The notes: generated by a model not told the origin, from the letters alone. Shown: positions 12,241-24,600, counted from the first letter of the stretch. The stretch is DNA of 64,000 nt from Okapia johnstoni (GCA_024291935.2 CM044320.1:55618001-55682000), one strand, 5' to 3'. Program-made: numbers and translations.

Positions 12241-12781
12241 CAGAATGGGCGAGGCATTCTTCACCAAACTTGTTATTTCCATCGAAACTATCTCAGATTC
12301 CTTCTGTTTTCTTTCTTTGCTGTTCACCGTGATCTTTCCATTGTGGGAAACTTAAGACGACTGTCTTCCAAAGTCTTAAATGATTTAAAACGGAAGCTAT
12401 ACAAAAAATTCTGTTGACAGTTTTATAAGGAATAAACATTAACGTTTAAAAATGTAGTCGTAGGGTAGGGGGGAGCTAAATGCATGTGAAGATTAAGAGA
12501 AGCTTTTTTATTCCTCACAACATCCTGGGATATAAATAGCTTCATTTATAAAGAAGCCAAAACAAAGACAGAAAAAGGAATCTGCCCAAGATTGCAGTTT
12601 CTTGGGCTGGGCTGTGGTTCCAACCCAGGTCTTACCCCAAAGCATGAGTTCTTTCTATGCATCAGGTGCTTCCAATTAAATGACTCACACGGTGAAAGCC
12701 TAGCAAAGAGCCTAGCACGGAATAAGTGTTCAGTAAATGTTAGTCGAAATTGAAGCATCTTATTTTTTTTAGAGGATCTGA

Positions 12782-13240
12782 TAGTTCAGTTCAGCCACTC
12801 AATCGTATCTGACTCTGTGACCCCATGGACTGCAACACCCCAGGCTTCCCTATTACCAACTCCTGGAGCTGGCTCAAACTCATGTCCATTGAATCGATGA
12901 TGCCGTCCAACCATCTCATCCTCTGTTGTCCCCTTCTCCTCTTGCCTTCAATCTTTCCCAGCATCAGTGTCTTTTCTAATGAGTCAGTTCTTTGAACCAG
13001 GTGGCCAAAGTACTGGAGCTTCAGCTTCAGCATCAGTCCTTCCAGTGAATATGCAGGACTGATTTCTTTTAGGACTGACTGGTTTGATCTCCTTGCAGTC
13101 CAAGGGACTCTCAAATAGTCTTTTCCAACGCCACAGTTCAAAAACATCAGTTCTTCAACGCTCAGCTTTCTTTATGGTCCAACTCTCACGTCCATATATG
13201 ACTACTGGAAAAACCATAGCTTTGATCTCATAGTGGTGGG
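12782..13240 (-). repeat. BovB LINE 3' end
   Basis: Reverse-oriented end of the RTE-clade BovB element. The minus strand still reads a decayed reverse-transcriptase C-terminal stretch (RMRWLDGIIDSMDMSLSQLQ) within 12791-13147. It is a short inactive fragment without the 5' part or endonuclease. Confidence 0.88.
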
Positions 13241-13607
13241 TAGGAATACTAGAGATGATGGAGTCCAGTGAGTTAATCAAAAATTCAGAGAAGGAGGTAG
13301 CTGCTGGGGGAGGTTCAAGCTTTCAAAACAGGGATTTTTAAAAAGTGAAAATGAGGCCAAGCAACAGGCAAAAGAAGAAATTTCATTCTCAGAAAGAAAA
13401 GTCAAGGCCACCTCTGGGGCAACAGTCTTCCTATCTCTCACACATTTCCACCTCACACTCCCCTGGCTGACCTAAAGAGGTCAGTATCCACAGCAACACA
13501 TCTTGTTGCTACTATGTACCCTTGATAGTGTCTGGAGAAAATCGTATTTCTGTGGTTTTCCTCCTCAAAACTCATAAAACTAAGTATGAAATAAACATTT
13601 ATTATTA

Positions 13608-13806
13608 GGTCTCTCAGTTGGGTCCGACTCTATGCAACACCATGGACTGTAGCCTGCCAGGCTCCTCTGTCCATGGAATTCTCCAGGCAAGAATACTGGA
13701 GTGGGTTGCCATTTCCTTCTTCAGGGGATCTTCCAGACCCAGAGATGGAACCTGGGTCTCCTGCATTGCAGGCAGATTCTTTACCATCTGAGCCACCAGG
13801 GAAACC
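13608..13806 (-). repeat. Bov-tA-type SINE
   Basis: Reverse copy: ccatggactgtagcctgcca and, at the far end, ctttaccatctgagccacca. Confidence 0.85.
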
Positions 13807-13837
13807 ACTTAAAAAATTCAGATAAAGAGGTAAACTA

Positions 13838-13965
13838 GGGACTTCCCTCGTGGTCCAGTGGTTATGACTCTGCACTTCCACTGCCAAAGGCGCAGGTTCA
13901 GTCCCTGGTGGGGGAACCCGTAAGATCCCACAAGCCACGTGTGGTACAGCGAAACAAACAAAGAG
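13838..13965 (+). repeat. CHR-type SINE, short
   Basis: Head gggacttccctcgtggtcca and B-box-like ggttcagtccctggtggggg, with ctaagatcccacaagcc-like continuation. Confidence 0.8.
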
Positions 13966-14437
13966 GCAACCTACAAAATAGCTGATCAATACTCCTCATA
14001 GTCATCACAAACAGGGCAACTCTGAGAAACTAACAGCCAAGAGGAGCCTAATAAAATACGGAAACCAAATGTAATATGATATCATGGATGGCATCCTGAA
14101 ATAGAAAAAAATTAGGTAAAAACTAAGGAAATCTGAGTAGATGATAGGCTTTAGTTAGCAATAGTGTATCAGTGCTGGTTCATTAATGGTGGTAAACACA
14201 CAGTACTAACGTAGTAACAGTGGAAACTGGATGGGGAGTACAGGACAACTCTCTGCACTATCTTCTCAATTTTTCTGTAAGTCTAAAACTTTAAAAAAAT
14301 AATTTATACACCCACACCCCTCAACACACAAACACACTTCATTTTCTACCAGGTCCCAAATTCTCAGCATTAAGAGCTTGCTCTTCGGTTTTGAACAAAG
14401 GCCAGAGAACAGGGGAACTAATTCCAGAGGATTATTT

Positions 14438-14535
14438 ACTTTTTTTTTTTTTCAATCCCCCACCAGGGATTGAACCCAGGTCTGGCAGTGAAATCACTGA
14501 GTGCTAACCACTGGACCTCCAGAGAATTCCCACCA
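14438..14535 (-). repeat. CHR-type SINE, short
   Basis: T-rich start (poly(A) tail reversed), then ggattgaacccaggtctggc and ctaaccactggacctccaga. Confidence 0.8.
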
Positions 14536-15004
14536 CTGACTGTTAAAATGTGTAAATGCAGTGTACAGTAATAAGACTGGTTGTCCATAAACACACCACA
14601 CCTTATCATCCAAATGAGTTCCGTCACTTCCAGGTACTCATTCAAGAAGCTTTTAGCCTTGTTTTAATAGTAGGAACACTGCTCAAAACACTTTGAGAAT
14701 CATCTTCAGAGTCTACAGCACACACTTCAATGAATATTCATTATCTGCAGGTGGATCTGATTTATGCAAATAGCCAAAAAACTCAGGCCAACACTGATGA
14801 GTAAATGGGGCAGGAAATCTGGATCCTAAATGTGTTTCAGAATTTTTTTGGATTTTAGAAATGTAATATGGTACATATGCAATAAATAAGACAGCAATCT
14901 CAGTGGGGTCTGGGACAGTACCTCATAAATTAATGTTTCTGCAATGAGAGATGAATATTCACACTGGTATAAATGAAACTATAAATAACCTTATATATTA
15001 ATAA

Positions 15005-15225
15005 GCTATTTCACTCTCCTCTTTCACTTTCATCAAGAGGCTCTTTATTTCCTCTTCGATTTCTGCCCTAAAGGTGGTGTCATCTGCTTATCTGAGGTTA
15101 TTGATATTTCTCCCTGTAACCTTGATTCCAGCTTGTGCTTCATTCAGTCTGGCATTTCACATGATGTACTCTGCATGTAAATTAAATAAGCAAGATGACA
15201 ATATACAGCCTTGATAAGCTAGGAG
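15005..15225 (-). repeat. BovB LINE internal fragment
   Basis: Contains ggtggtgtcatctgcttatc and ccttgattccagcttgtgct, characteristic of the BovB reverse-transcriptase region in reverse orientation. Confidence 0.75.
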
Positions 15226-15481
15226 GTCCACCACAAAGTAAGTTCAAGTCAGATTAGGTTTTGTAGTCAAAAGAGATATGAAAATTTTTGGTTTTCATAA
15301 CTTTTTTTTCATAACTTTCTTAATTTAGGAAAAAGACTGCAGATGGTGACTATCTGATGATGCTCCATTCTATCCACTCAGTCACCCAAGCTAGAAGCCT
15401 GAGAGTTACTCCAAACTCTTCTCTTCCCCCAACCCTTTAGCCAATCTTCAAGTTCTATTCATATTACCCAATGATGATCTT

Positions 15482-15808
15482 TTTTTAAAGTTTTTGAAAA
15501 ATAATTATCTCTTTATTTATTTTTGACTTTTCACTATGCAGGGTCTTCATTGCTGGACTTTTCTCTAGTTGCAGCAAGCAGGGGATATGCTCTAGTTGCT
15601 GTGTGTAGGCTTCTTGCAGTGGCTTCTCTTGTAGAGCATGGGCTCTAGGGCACTGGGGCTTCAGTAGTTGTGGCTCCTGGGCTCTTCAACACAGGCTCAA
15701 TAGTTGCAGTGTAAGGTTAGTTGCCCCGCAGCACGTGCGTCAGTGATAGAACCCATGGTTCCTGCATTGGCAGGTGGATCTTTACCACTGAGCCACCAAG
15801 GAAGCCCT
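15482..15808 (-). repeat. CHR-type SINE, long form
   Basis: Reverse copy beginning with a T-rich tail, then ctagttgcagcaagcagggg, tcagtagttgtggctcctgg, and ending in the tRNA-like head (ctttaccactgagccaccaa). Confidence 0.82.
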
Positions 15809-16085
15809 GATGACTATCTTTTAAATCTGTCCTTTCCTCTCCATCTCCATTGCCAGTGATTTAGTCTAGCACCTTGCCATCTCTCTCAGAGCACTTTTGT
15901 TTCCTTCAAGTTGGCCTCTCTGCAGTTTTTACATCTGTAAAACCTTTTCTCCACACCACTCCTAAATACAGATCTGACCATGTCACTCCCATGTTACAGT
16001 CTTTATGGTTCCATGGTATCTCCTGTGATATTTTACGGCCCATGGTCCTAATATCACCTAAATACAGATGTATAGAAATAAATTT

Positions 16086-16312
16086 GGGGACTTCCCTCGT
16101 GGTCTAGTGGTTAAGAATCCACCTTGAAATACAGGGGAAGAAGGTTTGATGCCTGGTTGAGGAACTAAGATCCTACATGCCACAGAGCAACTTAGCCCGT
16201 AAGCCACAACTAGAGAGTACGTGCCCCAGAATGAAAGATCCCCCATGATGCAATGAAGATCCGAGGGCTGCAACCAAGACCCAACACAGCCAAATAAATA
16301 AAAACAAACAAG
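16086..16312 (+). repeat. CHR-type SINE
   Basis: Head gggacttccctcgtggtcta, body cacaactagagagtacgtgc, A-rich tail. Confidence 0.8.
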
Positions 16313-16404
16313 GCCATCCTCTGTGCTCACAGAGCACCTCATATGCTTATCACTTAAATAAAAGAAACAAATTTTAACCACAACAGTGCCACTCAAAGTT
16401 TGTT

Positions 16405-16560
16405 GTTGTTTTTGTTGTTCATTCGCTCAGTCATATCCGACTCTTTGTGACCCCCATGAACTGCAGCATGCCAGGCTTCCCTGTCCTTCACCATGTCCCG
16501 GAGCTTGCTCAAATTCATGTCCATTGAGTTGGTGATGCCATCCAACCATCTTGTCCAAGG
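16405..16560 (-). repeat. BovB LINE 3' end fragment
   Basis: Starts with a gttgttgtttttgttgttca tail and contains ctcaaattcatgtccattga, the reversed 3' end of BovB. Confidence 0.85.
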
Positions 16561-16754
16561 TTTGTTACCAGTCTGGAATGAAACAACTTCAGAAATTAAG
16601 TGTAGGCATTTAGAAACTTCTATAGCAATTTGACAGCAAAATTTTATATTTATTGAATCTAATAAAATGGGGATTTTTTTTTAATAATTCATTGTTAGTG
16701 TTTTTTATAGAGTAGTGCACTCTACAGTGATTGTAAATTGCTTTAAAAATTGGT

Positions 16755-17040
16755 CCTGGGCTTACCTGGTGGCTTAGTAGTCAAGAATCCACCTGCCAAT
16801 GCAGGAGCCATGGGTTTGACGCCTGGTCTGGGAAGATCCCACATGCCATGGAGCAGCAAGCTGGTGCAACACAACTATTGAGCCTGCGTTCCAGAGCCTG
16901 TGCTCCAAAACAAGAGAAGCCACTGTGATGAGAAGCCCGAGCACTGCAACTAGAGAGTAGTCTCAGCTCTTCACAACTAGAGAAAAGCGAGTGCAGCAAT
17001 GAAGACCCAGCACAAAATATAAATAAATAATTTTTTAAAA
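16755..17040 (+). repeat. CHR-type SINE, long form
   Basis: Head gggcttacctggtggcttag, body actattgagcctgcgttcca, tail gacccagcacaaaatataaa. Confidence 0.82.
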
Positions 17041-17943
17041 AACTTGTCCTTTACTATAGGTTGAGAAGCACTGGTCTAGAATATCCTAAATGAAATGGCC
17101 CTGTACACCTCCCAGGGCTCCTTTTTAATCACCAGCAACCCCCATTCAGCAATAATGAACAATTTCTAATTTTTCCAATGTATCATTCTGTTTCACACTT
17201 CCATGTAAATTTAAACTCTGTTTTCTGTGACTTGATTCTCCCTTCTTCCTGGAAATCTATTTATACTTCAAAATTCTAGGTTGCATTATCTCCTCCTTTG
17301 GATGCCTGTCTCAACCAGCCCTTCACAACCCCAAGCAGAAGATATTACTTGCCCCCATGCCTCTATCACTGTTTGTAGCCCTGTTATTGTGCTATATTCT
17401 AATTGTTTATGTGTTTACCTCCCCTACTACCTATGCAGCTCCTTAAACACAGAAATCAGGTTTGTCTTTGAGGGTGAAGCATCTCTGGTGAGATGACTAA
17501 ACTGAAGGACAATACTTCAACTACAATTCTAACGTGTTACTGAAAGAGCTTAAAAAAAAAAAAAAGAGGCTCATTACTTTATATTCATATTTTTCTGTTA
17601 CCAGCAAGGATTTCAGACTTTTACCTTGAGCACTTGAGTATGAATTAATTTACCAAAATAGCAAACATTAGAAGGCCAAGGAGCCAGACTTGTGAGACTC
17701 ACTGTGACTTTAAAAAGGAAGGAAACATGGAAAACAATTGTCACCACTTGAACAATTCTGCCCAGGTTCAGCCCCTTCTGTGTCATTGCCTTTTTCAAAG
17801 CTGCTCAGGCCTGGAAATAGCATCATCAACTCACTCATTTCAGAGGACCCACCATATACCAGATCAGAAGTCCTAGGCTAGTGGTGGAAACAATCAACTA
17901 TAAGTGAAACATGTACAAAGAGCCTTGGGGGGTGGGGGGCAGT

Positions 17944-18098
17944 CACTGAGGGATGCTGCTGCTGCTGCTCAGTCGCTTCAGTCGTGTCCGACTCTGTGTG
18001 ACCCCATAGACAGTAGCCCACCAGGCTCCCCGGTCCCTGGGATTCTCCAGGCAAGAGTACTGGAGTGGGCTGCCATTGCCTTCTCCCACTGAGGGATG
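17944..18098 (-). repeat. BovA SINE, reverse, with target-site duplication
   Basis: Reverse BovA monomer (17956-18086) starting with (GCT)n. Perfect 12-bp flanking repeats cactgagggatg at 17944-17955 and 18087-18098. Confidence 0.88.
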
Positions 18099-18114
18099 GG
18101 AGGAATTAATTCTG

Positions 18115-18208
18115 CCTCCAGTATTCTTGCCTGGAGAATCCCAGGGACGGGGGAGCCTGGTGAGCTGCCATCTATGGGGTTGCACAGAGTCGGAGCAGCA
18201 GCAGCAGA
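18115..18208 (+). repeat. BovA SINE, forward, truncated
   Basis: Forward partial monomer from ctccagtattcttgcctgga to cagagtcggagcagcagcag. It is the inverted partner of the copy just upstream. Confidence 0.85.
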
Positions 18209-18622
18209 GGAGTTGCAGGAAGGACAGGGACCAGGAAGGTGACATTTGTGCTGCATTTGTCCTGGTGAAAACTTGGGGGAGGGTCGTTGGTGAGCAGGGC
18301 AATATGTTAGATGCAAATCTAATCGTGCCTAGTAATGACAATCATTCTGGTTAGCAATTTCCTCACTCCTCTTCCACCCACTTTCTTCACAATCTTTTCC
18401 TCTGTTCTTGGAAAATTGCGACTGAGGATAGTTTCCCTTCCTGGAAGAGATCAGTGTAGCATTAAACTAATCCTCGATTAAATGGGACCCGCTGTTCAGC
18501 TCTGTGTCCCTCTTGAGAACACCGCCCTGGAAGGAGGAGGGAGGGAAGCAGGTGAGCCCAGTAGAGATGCGGGCTTGAGCCACCCTAGGGAAAACGGGGT
18601 TCAAGGAGAAAAAGAGAAGAAA

Positions 18623-18676
18623 TTAATTTTTTTTTATTTGATGCACCTCTTAATTTTTTTTTATTTGATGCACCTC
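18623..18676. repeat. Perfect 27-bp tandem duplication
   Basis: Two identical 27-bp units (18623-18649, 18650-18676), each with ttaa, nine T, then atttgatgcacctc. Confidence 0.92.
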
Positions 18677-19149
18677 TTTGTCAATCATCCCCCACCTGTC
18701 TCTTGTCTTTGTTGTTTTTCCGTAGTTTCTCTTAATCTTGGTCTCTGTTTCTGTCTCTCTCCATTTGCTAAGGGCTGGAAATTCCTTGTTCTCAACGGAA
18801 GGGAGGAGGAGGGGAGTTGGAGGTGGTAGGAGTGGGAGGGAAGCGAAGAACAGACATCTCAGCGGCTCCGGCTGCGGGGGAGTCTGGGCCTCTGGCGGGT
18901 CTGGACAAGTCAATGGTTTTTAAAATGTACATATTTTTAAATCCACGCAGAGGGGCTCACAAACCTAGACACACAAGTAGATGTAAAGAAACGCATAGAT
19001 ACATAACCTTGCAGTACACAAGTACAAACTGGGAATAACGTCTTAAATTTGCTTCTGAGCATTTCACAATTTACAGAGTTTTCATATACACTCTCACTTG
19101 AACCTCACGACAACCCTGCGAAACAAAGATACAAACACTCGGGAGATTC

Positions 19150-21640
19150 ACTCTCAAACACACGTTCGCACCCAAACAGATTTCTTCTGACCCCGAGGGG
19201 CATGGGCTGGCCCAGTACTCGGGGTTTTCTCCCCTCTTCCCTCTCTGGCCTAGTACCGGCCCCAGAACCAGGTCCCTTCCTCGTTCTCTTTCCTGGGCCG
19301 GGACCCAAGGCCGAGCGCCCAGTTGGTTACCGCCCCTTGCTTCACGCCCTATTCCGCCCTCTTCCCTGGCGGGCCGGCGACTCCCCCCAGATCCCCGTGC
19401 TCGGCACCGCCCCAAGGGGGGCCGGGTGGGAGGGAGGGGGGCGCGCCTTGAGCAGAGGCTGCGTGGGCGGAGGATGTGCGTCACGGGGAGCGTGGGCAGA
19501 GGGAGGGAGGAGGCACGTGGAAACCCGGGGCCAGCCGCTGGCAGCCCAGGCTCTAAAATAACCAGAGAGGGGAATGGGGGAGGGGCGCCCACACACCTAA
19601 GGGGGGGTCGGGGATGACCCCGGAGGGACCTCGTGTCGCCGCGCCCTCCAGTTGCAGGACGGAGGACTCAGCTCGTTCCTATCACTCCCCACCCCCGTGT
19701 TTGTGGCTTCATGGAATGGAGAAGAGAATCTTGGCTACCGAAATTCCCCCCGGTGATGCGATGCAACCCCCCTCCTCTCCGGCCCTCCCCTAGAGGCCGA
19801 AAGGTCCCCTCGCCCGGCCGGAATGTAGAACCGGCCCTGGCCCACGCCACCCACTCCAGGCCGCCCCGGGCCACTCGGAAGTGCAGAAGGGTGGGCGGGG
19901 CCGAGGTTTTGGACTAGGGGAACCTTGCTTCTGGCCAGCCAGCTCGCTTCCCGCTGCCTCCCCCCACCCTCCTTCATTTCCTCGGGGCCTAGAGCCGCAG
20001 GGCCGGGCGCTCAGAGCCCCCGCCTGTCCGCCCTCCCAGCCGTGGGCGGGAGTGTAATGGGAACCAGATGGGGCTGGGAGAAACAAAGGGGGTAGGGAGT
20101 GGGTTTCGGAGACGGGTAGGCTCCTCGAAGGAGCTCCTCCCTCCTACTCCTCGGTAGGAAGCCACGTTGGACACACTCGGCCTGCTGCGCATCTAACTCT
20201 GGACTCTTGCGGGCCAAGTGCCCTAACAGACGTCCCTAGAAAGGGTATCCTTCCTCTCCCAGGGTTGCCACAAGTTTCCCAGGAACGGGTCCCCATCCTC
20301 AGCAAATAGGGTGAGATGAGTAGAGGAAGGCGGGGTAACCCTCCCATGTCTGCCTGACCTAAGCGCTAACAAAACCCGTCGCGACTGTAATCTACGCGCG
20401 TCTAAGGGGTAGCTTCTAACAAGCCCCGCCCGTTCCTGTTTCCCAAACTTGGACCTGGACTCCAGGCCGGGATGGAAGGGCGCCTGGGTTTCCGAGAACT
20501 GCCTCTTCAAACGCTCCTTTAGGGGATGGGAAAGAGCGTTTGGAAATGGAAGAGATTCCTGCGGAGCCCCACGCTCACAGACCTGCCTTAAGCGAACTCT
20601 CTATGGGAGTCAGACGCACGAAAGGAGACGCGCACCCCGAGTCTCCCAACAACTTTTCCCGGCTCACTCCTAACGTTCACAATACAGCACCGCGAGGTTC
20701 GAGTGTGGGCAGCAGGCGTCCGCGTAGCTGTTTAGACGCGTGTGCCCGTCCTTTGCACTGCTCGGTGTCTTTGTGTACCTGTGCGTGGTTGTGAAACTCC
20801 ACTCTCCTCTCGGAGGGGAAGGGGGAGTGGGAGTAAGAATGTCGCCGGCTGGGCGCTCACGTGGGTACGTGGGCGCGGAGAGGGCCGGCTGTGCATCCGG
20901 CGTGGGCGGCACGGAGCGACCTCGCCCCGCCCGCTGGATCCCCAAGACCGCCTTCCACAGCCCGGCCTCGGTCACCTCAGTCTCCAACTCGGCGCCCCGG
21001 GCTGAGTCCCCGCCCCCCCTCCTCCATCTTCACACTCCTCCCCTCCCCCCATCTCCGCCTCTCTCCGTCTCTCGTCTCTCCGCGGCGTCTCCCCGGCCCG
21101 GCTGAGAGGCCCGGGTGCCCGCCCCCCGCCCCCGGCCTCCACCCCCGGCTCGGCCCACGCCCTCCGCCCGCCCGGCAGCCAGCGCTGCGCCGGGCCTCGC
21201 TCCCCGTGCGTCCTGCGGGGGCGGAGGCGCGGAGAGGCGGCAAGCGCAGCCGGGGAGGGGGGGGCAGAGGCACAGACAGAGGCGCGGAGGCTCGGAGAGA
21301 GGAGACGTGGAGGGAGGGACGGAGCCCGGACAGCGGCGGACACGGCCTCGCGCGCGGGGGAAGAGCGCAGCGCGCAGCAGGCGCTGAGCGCCAGGCACTG
21401 AGAAGGGCACCCACGGTGGTCTCCAGCCGTCCATGCACAGAGCTGCCTCCCCCACAGCCGAGCAGCCGCCGGGCGGAGGGGACAGCGCCCGCCGGACCCC
21501 GCAGCCCAGACTCAAGTTAGTGGCCAAAGGGAAGCGGCGGGGAGTGGAGATGGGTGGAGCTGGACTCGGGAGAGGGGTCCGGAGGGCGGAGGTCGAGGAG
21601 AGGACGAGGGGAAGCGGGACGGGGGTGGGGGGTGGAGACT
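19150..21640 (+). promoter_or_regulatory. NAB2: NAB2 CpG island and promoter region
   Basis: About 2.5 kb of GC- and CpG-rich DNA running into NAB2 exon 1. There is no TATA box. Perfect EGR-family sites GCGTGGGCG occur at 19461-19469 and 20900-20908, with one-mismatch variants at 19490-19498, 20040-20048 and 20867-20875. The exact start site is unknown; a position near 21050-21100 in the pyrimidine-rich stretch (ctctccgtctctcgtctctc) would give a 5' UTR of a few hundred bases. Confidence 0.72.
21433..21515 (+). CDS. NAB2: NAB2 coding exon 1
   Basis: [20 protein letters not shown] through RLK, 27 codons plus two bases, in the CpG island. Donor CAA|gttagt. The start matches the human protein; a second ATG in exon 2 (22988-22990, MALPRTLGE) would give a NAB1-like N terminus. 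Confidence 0.92.
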
Positions 21641-24600
21641 GACGGAAAGGGGGTGCGTCTTCGAATTAGGGCGCCCTGGGAGCAGACAGGGATCTGATGC
21701 AACTGGAAAGACTAGAGAAGTAATAGTATCTAATTCTCCATCGCCCGTTTATTTTGGGGGCATGACCTGGCATGTGAGCCCCCTGCAAAGAATGTCGGGG
21801 CTCCCAGGAGGCAGGGGAAGCCCTGGGGCTCTAGCTGACAATAGTGCCGGCGGAGGGCCGCTCAGCTGGCTCAGCGCGTCATTGGTACCGAGCGCGCGGC
21901 TCCGGGATCTGGGATAAGCCGGCGCCTTTGAACCAAGAGAGCCTCAGAGGAGGTTTGCAGAAGCGGGGCAAGCCTTAGGCGTCTGTTCATTCCTGTAGCT
22001 TTGTTTACAGAGTGGGGAGGGGAGTTTCGATGTACAGAGGCTTTGAGTCGCTCCCCCCACAGCACTTGAAGATGTGGGTGGAAAAATGAAGGAGAGAAGG
22101 GTAGGCGGGAGGCCCCCCCGGCGGTTTTCGCCCACAGACGCTACCACTGTGGGAGTGTGTGGGGGCGGACAGGGCCCCAGAGCAGAACAATTGAGGCACC
22201 CCTCCCCTCCCCCGTGCCTGAGCTGAAGGGATGGCCCTACCTATGGAGCAGGTGGGAAGGTCACTGCTGGGAGAGGGACCAACTGAGGGGCCCTGGGCAG
22301 TCTGGAAGGTAGGGGAGGTCCTGGAGAGAGAGAGCAAGAAGGTACAAAGAACGCCTAAGCCGTGGGAAAAGCTCAGCAGGGATGGGAAAAGGGAGCAGAA
22401 GATGGTCTGCCTGGCTCACAGTGAGACAGGGCAGGGGAAGGGGCCACACCCCTCCCGCTCAGCCAATGAGCAGGATGCCACCAGGGAATAAAGCTGGCCA
22501 GCAGTGGTCCTAGTTTCCTCTGTAGGGAGGATAAGGGTCCTATGTTCACCTCAGCGTGTGGACATTAACTTTGTATTGTTAAGACTGCTAGGTGTGTAGG
22601 GTGGAAGGTGAGGATGGTGTTCTGGAAGAGAGGTTGGTCCAGCTAATCCAGGGATGTACTGACTGGCCTCAGACTCATGGTCTCCTTGCCCCAGACCACA
22701 AAAGTAAAAGCTGAGGATAGGGGGGCTTGGAGCCTTTGACTCCCACCCACAAAGACCAGTCTGGCTTCTGGTACTTCTACCCAGTCTGGGATAGCACTGC
22801 CTCTGAGCAGTGGCTGGTTCACCTAGTCTGTGCTCAAGTCTTGGCAGAGAGAGTGTTCAAAAGAGAGGAAGAGAAGCAGGCAGGAAAGAGAGACAGTTGT
22901 GAGGGTGGTTTGGTACCCAGCAGGGAACTTGCACTGACTGCACCCCCCAACCTTGTGCGCCTCCTTCCCAGGCCCAGTTCCCGAGCCATGGCCCTGCCTC
23001 GGACCCTGGGGGAGCTGCAGCTGTACCGGGTCCTGCAGCGTGCCAACCTTCTTTCCTACTACGAGACGTTCATCCAGCAAGGAGGGGACGACGTGCAGCA
23101 GCTGTGCGAGGCGGGGGAGGAGGAGTTCCTGGAGATCATGGCGCTTGTGGGCATGGCCACTAAGCCCCTCCACGTCCGACGCCTGCAGAAGGCACTGAGA
23201 GAGTGGGCCACCAACCCAGGGCTTTTCAGCCAGCCCGTGCCTGCTGTGCCTGTCTCCAGCATCCCACTCTTCAAGATCTCTGAGACGGCGGGGACCCGGA
23301 AAGGGAGCATGAGCAATGGGCATGGCAGCCCTGGGGAAAAGGCGGGCAGTGCCCGCAGTTTTAGCCCCAAGAGCCCCCTTGAACTTGGAGAGAAGCTGTC
23401 ACCATTGCCTGGGGGACCTGGGGCAGGGGACCCCCGGATCTGGCCAGGCCGGAGCACTCCAGAGTCCGATGTTGGGGCAGGAGGAGACGAGGAGGCTGGC
23501 TCACCCCCGTTTTCCCCACCGGCAGGGGGAGGCGGCCCTGAGGGGACTGGGGCTGTGGGGCTGGCAGCAGCTGGGACTGGGGGTGGTCCGGATCGACTGG
23601 AGCCAGAGATGGTGCGCATGGTAGTGGAGAGCGTGGAGAGGATCTTCCGAAGCTTCCCAAGGGGGGATGCTGGGGAGGTGACATCCCTCCTGAAGCTGAA
23701 CAAGAAACTGGCACGGAGCGTGGGCCACATCTTTGAGATGGACGATAATGACAGCCAGAAGGAAGAGGAGATCCGCAAATACAGCATCATCTATGGCCGC
23801 TTTGACTCCAAGCGGCGGGAGGGCAAGCAGCTCAGCCTGCACGAGGTGAGGGCCCCAGCCTGCCAGGATTGTCTGGGACATCTAGAGCTTGACCTGCTTA
23901 CCTCTGAGAATCCTCACATTTGCCGAATCTGTTTCATTGCCCCATGACCAGGACCCAAAGTCCTGATCCCCTCCTCCACCAACTGCAGCTGCTGCTGTGC
24001 CTCCTTGCTCAACTGAGCGGGATGCAGAGACACAGGCAAAAGCCCAGCTGTCCAGTTCCATGCCACCCAGGACCCCACAGGACTGGAGGAGGCCCCTGGC
24101 ATTCATAGGAAGCTCTGGGTGCTGCCCTCTGTCTTCCTTCTCCAGGAAACTCCTGGTAGTGTCAGAAACCCAACCGAGCATGTGATGGATGGTCTCATTT
24201 GTCTAATGGAGAAGGGGAGGGAGGAGGTCTGGATAAGGTAGTGAGTGAGTCAGGATTCTGATTGCTCTGGTGGTCCTCTTCACAGCTGACCATCAACGAG
24301 GCTGCTGCCCAGTTCTGCATGAGGGACAACACCCTCTTACTGCGGAGGGTGGAACTCTTCTCCCTCTCCCGCCAAGTGGCCCGAGAGAGCACCTACCTGT
24401 CCTCCTTGAAGGGTTCCAGGTGAGACCTCCTTCTCTAGATTCTTCCTAGATCAGATTCCTGTGCTTAGGAGCTGGGTCACATCCTGCCTTCCAGTTCAGG
24501 TGCCTCTCATCCTGCTTCCCATCCACCTTGCTTTGACCAAATCCACTTGTATGAGGTCTGGCTCCTTCTCCACTTGTCTGAAGTCTGGCCCCTCCTCCCA

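Larger units (their letters stand above)
12240..19150. other. NEMP1-NAB2 intergenic region
   Basis: No gene was recognised. The sequence holds BovB fragments, CHR and Bov-tA SINEs and an inverted BOV-A pair (each listed), separated by AT-rich unique DNA. From about 18480 the base composition rises towards the NAB2 CpG island. The unlisted stretches 13240-13600, 14540-15000, 15810-16085 and 17040-17940 show nothing I can name. Confidence 0.7.

Noticed and set aside
12791..13147. Protein-like frame with reverse-transcriptase end
   Set aside because: It is the decayed BovB 3' end, not a host gene or an active element.
19049..19592. Open frames of about 170 codons on both strands
   Set aside because: Mirror-image open frames on both strands of GC-rich DNA; no family resemblance.
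20861..21520. 219-codon open frame across the NAB2 5' UTR
   Set aside because: Same CpG-island effect; it overlaps the true NAB2 start in another frame and is Pro/Arg/Ala-rich without a known domain. At most it is an upstream ATG of uncertain use.
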